From Alopecurus myosuroides (Eukaryota > Streptophyta > Magnoliopsida > Poales > Poaceae), in contig CM054060.1 of assembly GCA_028641055.1 (NCBI GenBank), positions 162,972,696 to 163,036,695 of the forward strand: a DNA stretch of 64,000 bases. Reading direction: 5' to 3'. The translations under genes were made by a program, and so were the position numbers. Below are positions 22,579 through 32,538 of the stretch, one piece after another (position 1 is the stretch's first letter; every line of letters begins with the position of its first letter). The notes under the pieces are model-generated. The model made no database searches. It was not told the origin of the DNA and saw only the letters and a program-made list of their open reading frames with translations.

Positions 22579-25500
22579 TCACTCGACATCCTTCGCCGAG
22601 TCTTCAACGTTGTCCTTGGCAGCCGGGTCATGGGTTTGCTCTTCAGCGGTCTTCTCAGCACCTTTACCTGGATTGGCAGCAGAGTCGGCGCGAGCTGGTG
22701 GGCGGACAGCCGGTGTAGAGGAGGAAGGCCCAGTGTCGGCCTCAGCCCTTCTCTTCGCAGCTTCCTCCCTCTTCTTGGCAGATTCCGCCTTCCACTTCTC
22801 CAGCATATCAAAGGGCTTGGGCAGATCCGCTTTGATCGGCTTATCGTCAGCATCATAAGGCGTAACAATCCTGTTTAGCTCCAGACTGTCGGCGATCTGG
22901 CTCGCCAAGTGACGCACCTCAGTTTGAATAGCTTTAAAAATTTTGGCGGAAAATTTGGAGCCGTCGAGGTTGAATTCGGGAAACCCGGCCACGAGTTTTG
23001 CCGGCTCAAGCTTGGGAAAATAAGCCTTGGCCAGCATAAGCCCGCGGGTTACCCCAACCCGGCACGAAGAACGCTTCCAGAGGTTGATCCACTCGGGGAT
23101 AGTGGAGCACGCTTCAAGCAAAGTGTCCAAGCCACAATAGCCCGTAGCCGGCCACTGCACAGCTTCCAGAATCCACTTGGTGCCGGCAGAAAACTGCCGG
23201 ATAACACCTTTCAATGTCTTCAACTTCTCAATGTCATCTTCGTCTGGGGAAGCATCACCCGGACCTGCAGTATAAACAGAAAAGGTTAAAGCAGTAACAC
23301 CCGGGTATCGTGCGTAATGGAAAACCCGGGTTATAATTAGCGAGTTATAGATCTTTACCAAGAAGAGCGCGATAAGTATCGCCAATTTGAGCAGAGAGCT
23401 TCTTCAACGTATTTTTGGCATTGTGGCATTTCTTCTTGTACCTTTTTACATCTTTATCAAGGTTCTCTACTTCAACCTCAAGTTCTGCCCGCAGCTTTGT
23501 CTCGGTCTCAAGAAGCTGATTGGTTTTGGCCAACATCTCCTCGGACCGGGTCATTTGTGCCTACAAAGAAAGGAAAAGGAAAGATTAGTCGGATATAAGA
23601 AACAGCCGGATATAAAGGGAAGTACCGAGTAAACTATGCCTAGTTAAAATCGGAACTTGGGGACTATATGAGTATATGCACAATGTTGATCAGGATTACC
23701 TGGTGCTCAGCAGCCATGGCCTCCAGGATATCTCGCTCGGTGGTCTTCAAAGCAAAGAGCGCGTCCATCATTTCTTCATAGGAGAGGTTGCCGAGCTCCA
23801 GCTTGGAAGAACCGGGATCCTGGGGCGGGGTTCTCTCCTTCTTAGGGGTGGGCACCCGGGTCGTCTGGGTGTTGGGAGTGGGATCACTCCTCCCTGTGCC
23901 CAGGATCACGACGTCGTCATCCCCGGGTGTGTGTGAGGGGATCGGATACTCGGCCTCCTGCTCGGCCGGATCTTTCAGCAGGACTACTTCTTCTTCTTCA
24001 GCGCTGCCAGCCGCGGCCTTCACAATATCTACCGGATCCTCCATCACCGGGTTGTCCACGTCCATATCGTCCGGGTCGCTGGTGGTGACCTTGGCTCTGA
24101 GGAAAATAAAAATAGTAGTTAGTACACGATAGATGAAATTTACGGGAAGAATTAGCGCACTAAGTAGCAAGAAAGATAGCCTACCCGGTGTTCACGAAGA
24201 AATCCGCCGGAAGATCGTTGCTAGACCCGGAGGAGGCTGTCAAGGGGTCCGAAAGTGAGACCCGGAATTGTCCAGCTAGTGGATGATTGGGAGAAGGATG
24301 TCTTTGAGGAGAATTGGAAGGATGGGTCTGGGGAATACCGGCACAGTGAGCTGGGGACGAAGGGATACCCGGGTTGAGAGGATCATCACCCGGGGAGTTC
24401 CGGGTTACCCTGCGCTTGACTGGAGCGGGTTCCTTCAAGTGTGGCGAATCGGACAAGCGTTGGTTAAGCTCGCACATGTTAGCAAATGAATATGGTTTGG
24501 AGGCGATAGTGGAATACGGAACCTTGAATGCTACCCTTCGGGGCTTCCTCTTAGCTCCAACTTCGACGTCCGGCTCAGCCTCACTTTCGTCCGACTGAGT
24601 CTCCTCCTCATCCTCTAATCCTGGAAAGCATAGCATATTGTTGGAAAAGGAAAACAAGTTGGAAAAGTTAAGTCAACAGAAATGGAAATGAGTGAAACCC
24701 GAATGCTACCTTCGTCCGAGTCAGCCGCCTCCTCGTCCTCCTCTGAGTTCTCGGAAGGAGGCGGGGTCTCAATCTTCCAGAAGGCGCTATCTTCCTGAGA
24801 TAAAGGTACAGTTGTAAAGGTTAGCAATCATACCAGAAGAATGTCAGACGGTTAAAGAGCAAGGGCCGGATCTTACTGCTGGAGCCGGGTTATCCCGCGT
24901 CTAGGGGTCCAGGCCGGCTATAGTCCGGATCACGTCCATCTTCTCGGTCAGGAAGTTTTTGATAATCGTGTTCGCGTCAGCGGCCGGGTAATTCCTCAGC
25001 GAGTAACGAAGGGAATCCGTGATGTGCCCAGAGTAATCACACATGAGTTTGGGCCGTACAACATTGGGTTGGATCCGAAAGGTTACCCAGGTTTTGACTA
25101 AGTTAAGCCCAAGGAGGCCTTGAGCCGAGAGTACAGCGAGTTTGGCGAGGAGGGGCTGAATAGATTTCCGATCCGACTCAGAGGCATAAGAGCTAATATT
25201 GTCGAAAAGTGTGAGCAGATTTTCGGAGAAACCCGACAATGTCTTTTCGCCGGGTGAGGAGGTGTCCTGGCAATAGAAATAGGTCTTTTGCTAGTGTTTG
25301 ACATGGGAGTTAAGGCTTAAAGTCGGCATCAAGGAATTCTTTCTTCTTTGGATAGAAACCCCCCCGCAAACCAGGAGGGCCCCGTCACCGCTTTCGCGGA
25401 ACGGTTTGCACTGGAATAGCTCAAGAAAGAGTGCGAGGTTTGGAGGAATGCATAGGTATGACTCGCACAAGACAATGAAATGGGTGATGTTGAGCATGGA

Positions 25501-25827
25501 ATTGGGTCCTATATCGAAAACTTGGAGACCGTAGTGGTTCAGCAATTCGCGGAAGAAAGGGTGACCCGGGGGACGGAAACCCCGGATCACGTGTTCTACG
25601 AAGCATATTACCTCATCTATACCCGGAGTGGGTCGAGTCTCCTCCCTAGGGACACGCCAGTGGATATCTTCCCGGGCGGGGAGGACGCCCGACTCTGCGA
25701 GCTCGTCCAGTTTGGCCTTGGTCACAGTGGATCTCGCCCAATTGGCGGAGATCGACTGACTCGGTTTCGCCTTAGCCAGTTGTTTCCCCTTCGTTTTCGT
25801 GCTGGCTTTGGGCGCCATGGGCGTAAT
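22579..25827 (-). pseudogene. Antisense spliced gene of the Tat element ('putative gypsy-type transposon' domain), two stops
   Basis: It is read against gag-pol. Exons with GT-AG borders are 25827-24877 (ATG at 25818), 24794-24710, 24620-24185, 24096-23700, 23560-23359 and 23264-22579 (stop TGA). The N-terminal 300 residues form the domain found in plant proteins called 'putative gypsy type transposon'. Landmarks are GHPFFRELLNHYGLQVFDIG, HFIVLCESYLCIPP and, after the first stop, YFYCQDTSS. The middle is acidic and Ser/Pro-rich, exon five is a coiled coil, and the last exon is helical with a Lys/Ala/Glu tail. In-frame TAG codons at about 25291-25293 and 24901-24903 disable this copy. The plus-strand gene at 60581 has the same plan. 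Extra antisense genes are known in Tat elements; their function is not known to me. Confidence 0.75.
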
Positions 25828-26147
25828 CTAAAAACAGGAGACAAAATGCGAAGTATAAGCGACTTGAGACCCGGAAAATGATCATTGTCCGACTCTCTGA
25901 AGAACACTTGCGAGGAAATTTTGGCAGATTGGATCTAGGCGGAAAATTTTATGAGGAAATTTGTGACTACGAATGTTGGAGATGCATTGTGAGGTGTGCA
26001 ATTGAATCTATAACTAGTTTTGATTATGGAATTACGGGGTGCGGAGTGTTCAACTAACAAGAAGCAAGAAAGGCATCCATGGGCGGAACTAGATCCAATC
26101 TAATCGAGTGAAATTGAAAGTGAAATCCATGGAGTAAGGTGGCCTAC
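25828..26147 (-). other. Predicted 5' UTR intron of the antisense gene
   Basis: The acceptor TTTTTAG precedes the leader exon ending in the ATG, and a donor CCG|GTAGGCC ends a GC-rich leader exon (about 26400-26148). It is a prediction from splice signals only. Confidence 0.5.
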
Positions 26148-26429
26148 CGGTGGGATCGAGGAGGAGAACGCAGCGGCGGTGGATGGCGCAACAACGGCGA
26201 TCCCCTTGGGCTCTCCGGTGAGCCGCTCGAGGGCGCGGCGGCGGAGGTTAACGGCGGCGTCGCGGGGACGGATGCGGCGCTAGGGCGGCTGTGGTTCATC
26301 TCCGCTGATGCGCTCGTGGACGGCGCGACGGCGTTGGCTCGAGCTCGAAGAAGAGGGCGCCGAGAGGAGGTGGAAATGAAGAGATGGGGGAAAATAGAGT
26401 GCTGGCTCTAGGGTTACCACTAGAACACC

Positions 26430-26437
26430 TATTTATA
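26430..26437 (-). promoter_or_regulatory. TATA box of the antisense gene
   Basis: On the minus strand TATAAATA lies within the inverted stretch cacctataaataggtg, upstream of a GC-rich leader. The gene at 60581 has the same octamer at 60470-60477. That both copies have it supports independent transcription from inside the element. Confidence 0.6.
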
Positions 26438-26810
26438 GGTGTGAGGTGGAGCGCCCTAGGTTTAGGCGGCAGGAACCAAAATTTCGGAAAAAAGATACTT
26501 AACCGGATTTTTCGGGATAAGCATTGAAGGCCCCGTTACGAGATATCTGGAAAAGATTGAAACAGATTATAAGCGTGATATCCGGACTGACAGGCGAGTG
26601 ATGCGAGCCGGGTCTTGTGTGTTTTCTCGGAGTGTTGACCCGGGAAAACAGTGCTAGATTCGGGGAAAGCCGGGTTACCATATGGACCACCTGCAGAGTT
26701 AGGCCTAGCTATTATTAAAGCATTCTAACCCGGTATTTTATGAACTTGTATGTTTATTATTTTGCAGGGAATAGCGTGTGCTTCATGGTTGATCCCGCGA
26801 AGCCCAAGCT

Positions 26811-26824
26811 ATTCTGGGGACTAC
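26811..26824 (+). other. Polypurine-tract region before the 3' LTR
   Basis: ttctggggactac abuts the LTR start TGATGG, where plus-strand DNA synthesis would be primed. The second Tat element has ctcgggggctac in the same position. Confidence 0.6.
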
Positions 26825-27289
26825 TGATGGGGGGATGATAACCCGGTAGGCCAATGCCAAGATGTAACTCGGCCCAAAGGGAACCGCGCAAGACCCGGCT
26901 CAAGGAAAAGGAGCTTTTAGAAGGTCCAAGAAGTAGTGTAGGCCTCGTAGCCCGGTTTGTGGGTTACGATAAGGAAATCTAGGTTTTATATGCGGTGACT
27001 GGGTAGGACTCCGAGTGTGCCTTGGATAGGAAGCCAGGGGGCCGGGTAAGATATAAACCGGCTCCCAGGGTCAGAAAGAACACGAGCTTCACCAGATATT
27101 CGAGTTTCCCTGTAATATGAGAATTGATACTGAAAACCTAGATCGGAGACTCGGCGACTTGATTGCCAGATCTACCAGATCGATTGATAACATGGTTTCC
27201 CTTGAGCTAAACCCTCTCCCAAACACCAGAGTCGAACTGCCCCAAGATAAGTTACCCCCGGTAACGTCTTCCGTGATTATCCCACGACA
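26825..27289 (+). repeat. 3' LTR of the Tat gypsy element
   Basis: Same length and ends as the 5' LTR; TATA box gatataaa about 27050-27057; followed by the second copy of target duplication TTGTC. Confidence 0.95.
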
Positions 27290-27294
27290 TTGTC

Positions 27295-27545
27295 CGATCT
27301 GTTGTTAGACTTATTGGAATTAGTTTGAGAATTTTTTGCAGGGGAGGAATATCCGCCCCCTCCCTCGTGGGCCAGAATATTCGCCCCCTTACCAGCCGGA
27401 ATATCCGCCCCCTAACAACAGTTGAAAGTCCTAATTTTCTTGCTTTGATTCCTCTATGGGCTAAGTAGTATCAACTCATGTGTATCATCTCTAATGTATT
27501 TATGATTTCCATTTTCAGCTTGTGTGTACTTATCTTTTTCTATCC
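27295..27545. other. Right flank of the gypsy insertion, part of a copia interior
   Basis: 27340-27415 has three copies of an 'aatat(c/t)cgccccc' motif, the same motif that is repeated in the U3 of the LTR at 29561-30786. The rest is AT-rich and ends in an acceptor-like ttttcag near 27520. Confidence 0.5.
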
Positions 27546-29033
27546 ACCTATTATTCTCTTTCACATGTGACTCTCCGACGAATGCCCCTTCGAAGCGAAT
27601 TCGTAAGTATGCTCTTCTTCCTAATGAGGATGGTATGCTTGTTGATGAGTGTGTGATCTGTCAGCGCAACCGTGAGGCCACTAGGAAGATCAAGACACCC
27701 ACTGATGCCAAGAAGAAAGGAAAAGGCAAGAGGGTCAATTATAAGGAAGTCATGGATGGCATTGATTACTCATCTATGAGGCAGCTTGACTGGTTTGAGG
27801 ATGAGTAGACAGAGGAATATGTTAATAATGGGAACTTTTGGCTCATGAAGCAGAAGCATATATTTGATGACATCTATCAGTCTTTTGAGAAACCTGTGCG
27901 TCCTATGCATCCGATAAATATGCAACTCTTTTGTGAAAAAAGGGGTTTGCTGATGTTGTGGAGATAAGTGAGAGGATGGCTCTTCACCATCTCATGGAGC
28001 TCCAAAGCAACTATAATGTTACTCTCCTGAAGCAGTTCTTTACTACTCTTGCTATGAAGGGCGGTGAGGCTAGGACTATGAAGTGGATGTCTGGCTCTGT
28101 GCTTTGTGAGGCTTGCTTCCATGACTTTGGGAGCGTTCTTAGCTATCCCTTTCGAGGTGAGTCCCATCCTTCGGGTATTCTCCTCCATGCTCCTGAGAGG
28201 ACTAGCAAGAATGTGTTGGCTAATCTCTATGGCCTTGATTGTGTGATTGGTGAGAATGTGGTTCTCCTGCCTCTCTATGACCTTCTTGTGAGGATCTTCC
28301 GTGAGAACATTGATCCGAGTGGTGGAAACAAAATGCTATTCGTGGAACCCTTGTGGACCTTCTTCTTCTTGCTCATGAGATCACTACTTCTGAAGATTAT
28401 GAGAAGGATTTCACTTTTGATGTGATGGATTATATCTTCCACATGATGCATGATGCCATTGTTTCCCGCTTGAATATCACGTATGCTCCTTTTATCATGT
28501 TTCTCATCAAGGACAAGATGAAGGAATATGATTTGAGTGAGAACTATGAGGATCACAAGTTCAAGAGGTTCTACATGAAGAAGAAGACCATTCTAGTTGC
28601 TACCGTTGACACTTTCATGCTAGATTCTTGTAGGAGGAACAACACTCATAGGGGCAGCAGACCTTCTGCTCCCCCTTTTTCCTCTAAGGTGAATAATCTC
28701 AGTTGGTTTCAGCGTACCATCCTTTGCATGAAGGTGGACACATTCGCAAGGAGCAGTACAATGCCTATTGTAGGGATCACATGATGGCAGGGACTCAGAA
28801 GAAGATTCTTCACCATGTCAATGGTGCCTCTAGTACCCTTCATGTTGCTTCTCAGCTTGTCGCCTACTCTCGGTGGAACGCAGACTCTTCTTAGTATCCT
28901 TGGGCTGACTTGGAGCGTTCTCTCTATCGCGCACCTCCTGCTGATGATGTTGAGGATGATGATGGTGATGATGAGGAGGCGCAAGGGAGCCCCAGCAAGG
29001 ATGATGCTTTAGAGGACCTGCGAGACTCAGATT
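27546..29033 (+). pseudogene. Third reading frame (env-like/plant transposon protein) of a copia element, broken
   Basis: The coding signal runs from about 27546 (KRIRKYALLPNEDG) through 27808, then after a stop at 27806-27808 through 27958-28425, and in a shifted frame 28353-28784. A tail of GA-rich codons reaches 29033. The central segment (LMELQSNYNVTLLKQFFTTLAM, WMSGSVLCEACF) has the pattern of the putative plant transposon protein found downstream of pol in SIRE/Maximus-type copia elements. It is at the right place: a polypurine tract and LTR follow. One stop and at least one frameshift make it non-functional. pol itself is absent, so the 5' part of this element is missing. Confidence 0.6.
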
Positions 29034-29523
29034 GATCTCTTTGGGACGTGTAGCATCGCTCTTCTTCCTTTTTGGTGTTTTGATACCAAAGGGGATAAGT
29101 AGTTCTATTAGGAGTATCCGTGGGATATGCATGGGTCGGACACAAGCATGTGCGTTTGTCATTTCTTTAGAGCTTGTGTCCATTTATCTTTATTTGTGCT
29201 TTGGAACTATTTGCTTTTGTTTGAGTCTTATTTCTATTATGTGTGAGACGTGTGGATGATCTATTATCTTCTATGTTGTGAACTATGTGACGATGAGAAT
29301 GTGATTGATATTTATCTACCATCATCTATGCATAAAGTTTTATCTCAACCATCTCTTATATCTATGTCTCATATCATGCTTGTCTTATCTTCTAGCAATG
29401 AATCCTTTGTTATGCATTTTTGTTCTTGTAGAAGTCATCTATGCACACACTTAAGGGGAGCTTATATTTGTTCATGATATTGAGTATGATTTTATCGCAA
29501 ATCCATGTGTTTTCATCTAACAC
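29034..29523. other. Spacer between copia third frame and polypurine tract
   Basis: T-rich sequence with no supported gene; probably the element's 3' untranslated interior. Confidence 0.5.
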
Positions 29524-29536
29524 CAAAAAGGGGGAG
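29524..29536 (+). other. Polypurine tract of the plus-strand copia element
   Basis: caaaaagggggag is a typical copia tract. Here it is separated by about 25 bases from the likely LTR start, which is unusual and may mean the LTR begins a little earlier than I place it. Confidence 0.7.
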
Positions 29537-29560
29537 CATTTCTTAACCCTTAAGGTTTTG

Positions 29561-30786
29561 TGTGTTAGTTAACAACACTAGTGATATTTAATCGTGTGTT
29601 AAGTGGTGCAGGTTGTCTCGATAAATTTTACAAGAGCCAAGCACCAATAAGTCGAAGAAAAGATTAATGGTGCTTCCTATGGTCTGGCCGGATTATTTGG
29701 CATGGAGGGGCTAGATATTCCGGGGAGCGAATATTTCGCCCCTCAGAACTGAGTAGGAAAATCGGCTAAGTATCACTCTGGGACATCTCCTGGTGTTGCC
29801 GGAATATTGGCCAGAAGTTTCCACTTCCTGGGGCCGGATATTCCGGGGGGGGATATTCCGCCCCCAGAAACGTGGTGAAGGATTTTCGGCTAAGGACTGA
29901 AGTGTGACACCTCCTTGTGTGCCCGGAAATTTGGCCGGATTATTTGTCCTAGAGGGGTCGGATATTCCGCCCCAAAATTTCTTCAAGGACTACATTTATG
30001 AGAGGGGGTATAAATACCCCTCTCCTTCTTCAACCTCAATATCCGCCCCAAAATTTCTTCAATGGCTACATTTATGAGAGGGGGTATAAATACCCCTCTC
30101 CTTCTTCAACCTCAAAGTCAGCTCGTCCATCATTAAAGTCTCCATTAATTGAGCTCACCAAACTCAACAGATCTACCAATCTCTCCACCCAAACTCATTG
30201 GCCTTCGGAGCATTGAAGCAAAAGATCCCGATCTACATCTTCACCAAGCCGTTCTTCTCATTCACTTGAAGGATTCGTGTCTAGGATTTCCTTGTGGAAA
30301 ACCTAGACCTCATTGTTGCTCACTAGTTGTTTGTAGCAGATTGTTGGTGTTCTTGAGAGCCCCTAATTAAGTTGTGGGTGTGTGCCTCAAGCTCATTGTA
30401 AAGGCACTGGATTCCGCCTTGAAGGATTCCATAGTGGAAGGTGACCTAAGCCTTTGTGGCGACGTTCATCTGAGAACAGGGTGAAGCCTTTGTGGAGTAG
30501 ACCTTCGTGGCGAAACTTACACCCTTCTAACAAGACATACTCCCCTCAAAGGGAGGAACTCGGGAATACATCCTTGTCTCCACGTGCTTCTGCTATCGGT
30601 TCCTTCTATCCTTTACTTTACTTTGTGTTTGTATCTTGCTTAGTGTAGCTCTTGCCATATAGGTAAATTCACAGTAGTTACATATCTAGAGAATTTACCT
30701 TCGTGTCAGGCCTAAATCAAAAAAGTATTAAAATTTGGAATTAGGACCTATTCACCCTCCCTCTAGGTGCCCATACTATCTATTCA
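29561..30786 (+). mobile_element. 3' LTR of plus-strand Ty1/copia element
   Basis: Starts TGTGTTAG and ends CTATTCA. It shares several blocks with the minus-strand LTR at 1788-3152, so it is a diverged copy of the same family in the opposite direction. U3 (29690-30060) has a repeated motif around 'gatattccgcccc'. The core promoter is duplicated (29963-30114). Confidence 0.75.
29963..30114 (+). repeat. 76-bp direct duplication carrying the LTR TATA box
   Basis: Two copies (about 29963-30038 and 30039-30114) run from 'ccgccccaaaatttcttcaa' to 'ccttcttcaacctca' with few differences. Each has gggtataaataccc, a TATA box in a small palindrome (30006-30019 and 30082-30095). Confidence 0.9.
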
Positions 30787-31379
30787 ACTACTGCTATGGA
30801 CCCATAGTCTCGAGATGAACTACTCACGCATCTGTCCAGAGGCGATCATGGCGATGTAGAGGCCTCCAATGACGATTCCTCTCTCCCCCAGGGTGCTAGA
30901 ACAGGGTTGCAGAAGCCCTAGATTGGACTTTCGAGGTGACGGCGCCTCTCTGTATGTTTTGTGGAAAATAACTCCGTCTCCGATGTTTTTAGGGTTAAAG
31001 GCAATTTATAGGAAAAGAGTCGACAAGAGGCGGTGGCCAAGGCGCCTAGGGGCCCAGCATGCGCGGCCTAGGGTGGGGCCGCCCTGGCACCCCCTGGGAG
31101 CCCCCTGGCCCCCTCTCGCTCTTCTTTGGGCTCCGTCTTCATTCCGGGTAAAAAACGATCTCCGTGAATTTTCAGCCCTTTCCGAGTATATTTCTTTAAG
31201 AGCTTTTCTAAAATAGAAAAACAACAGAAGTCAGCAACTGGCCCGGGACATCTCGTTAATAGTTTAGTTAATGAAAACATCCGGAAAACGAAGGAAAATG
31301 ATAAAAAAAACATGTGGAAAACAAAAGGTATTTGGTAGAAAACAAGCATGGAGCATAAAAAATTATAGATACCTTTGCA
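30787..31379 (-). mobile_element. LTR fragment, reverse orientation, family not assigned
   Basis: On the minus strand it begins TGCAAAGGTATC and contains a long C/G-rich stretch (31020-31130) typical of some Triticeae gypsy LTRs, followed by leader-like sequence. It abuts the copia LTR end at 30786. No partner LTR or internal domain is seen. Confidence 0.5.
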
Positions 31380-32538
31380 ACATATCACTTACCCTATTTT
31401 TCCCCAAGATTTAGCTCCTGCAAAAGCAAACGTGACAAGGCATAGATTAGCCTTGTGAGACATTGCAAACATTTGAGTCGAATGAAAGTTAGTGATGTTT
31501 CTTGCATTAGACTTACTACCAACATATGTGAGTTGGCTTGCGCAAGTTGCCAGTTCGCGAGGCGCAGATTCTGCAACTTGCTGCCCACATTTAATCAAAC
31601 ATAATCGAGTGAAAACCGAAACTTCAAACACTAATAAACCTAGTCCGAAACAAAATAGACCTATTGATGCAAGAAATTGGTCATTCAAACAGATATGTAA
31701 AGAGTCTCATAAGATCTGAATTATCCCGGACAAAACCGCACGATTACCTCACGCCGATCGCGCACCTCGAACCCTCCTGCTGCTCTTCCTCGACCGCTGC
31801 CGTAGAGCATCTTGCTTCGCGCTTCCCGATGTCGATGACTATGCCGCCGCTGGGGCTACCGTCATCCTTCTCCTCGAAGCATTGCTCTTGCCACCATCCG
31901 CCAACAGAGGCGCACAACAACCCAAACTCTAAAAGCGTAGCAGGATGAGGACACTCCTTTAGACGATGGGGAGCATAGGGGTTGCGTTGCACGAGACCAG
32001 ATCGAAGGTGGGTGGCAAACTGGCAAAGAAAGGGGTCGAGATATGGAGGGGCGCCGCCAGAAGTGCGAGCCGCCGACGGTTCCCTCGATCGCCGCCACCG
32101 CATAGAGGAGAGAAGATGGAGAGGGTCGGTTATAGGTGGGCAGCTAAGGTTTAGACCGCGGATTGGTTTCCTTAAAAGTTATTACGTGAGGGATTGATTT
32201 CCCGTCATTGATTTTCGGTAATTAATTCCGTGGCCGGTTAACGGCAGAACGCGGGAGAGGCTGGAGGATAGGATGTTTTGTTAGACGGTTGAAAAACCGA
32301 AACTCTTCTTTTTTTGAAATTAGATAGGGAGAGAAGAGAAGTGCAATGCAAGTAGAACCGCCAAATATTCATTTTGAGTTACCTGGCAATGTACTTTTTT
32401 TTTTGAAGTTAAAAGTTTGTGTATATGTACAGAACGCTCTTTCTTTTATTTTGACAAGGAAAATGCTTTTTTAAACATAATTACTATTAAAAGCAAGCAA
32501 TCCGACTCATTAAAAATTTTCCGGTCCCTTTAAACATA
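31380..32538. other. Unassigned region with a GC-rich minus-strand frame
   Basis: 31744-32103 (minus) is a 119-codon frame, Ser/Arg/Gly-rich and without a known domain, ending near a possible donor (gtgag|gtaatc). It could be a first exon of a decayed gene or transposon. The remainder shows nothing recognisable. Confidence 0.35.

Larger units (their letters stand above)
3518..27289 (+). mobile_element. Complete Ty3/gypsy retrotransposon, Tat type, split by a CACTA element
   Basis: Two 465-bp LTRs (3518-3982 and 26825-27289) start TGATGG and end CACGACA, and are flanked by the 5-bp target duplication TTGTC (3513-3517 and 27290-27294). Internal order is primer-binding site, gag, protease, reverse transcriptase, RNase H, integrase, then a non-coding stretch and a gene on the opposite strand. 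An extra RNase H domain and an extra gene after pol are known traits of the Tat lineage. By my count the LTRs differ at 14 of 465 positions with no indels, about 3%. With the commonly used grass rate of 1.3e-8 that is roughly 1.2 million years. Without the CACTA insertion it would be about 13 kb. Reading frames are broken, so this copy is not autonomous. Confidence 0.95.

Noticed and set aside
1..30786. Left and right copia parts as one element flanking the gypsy insertion
   Set aside because: The left LTR/gag and the right third frame/LTR lie in opposite orientations, so they are two elements of the same family.
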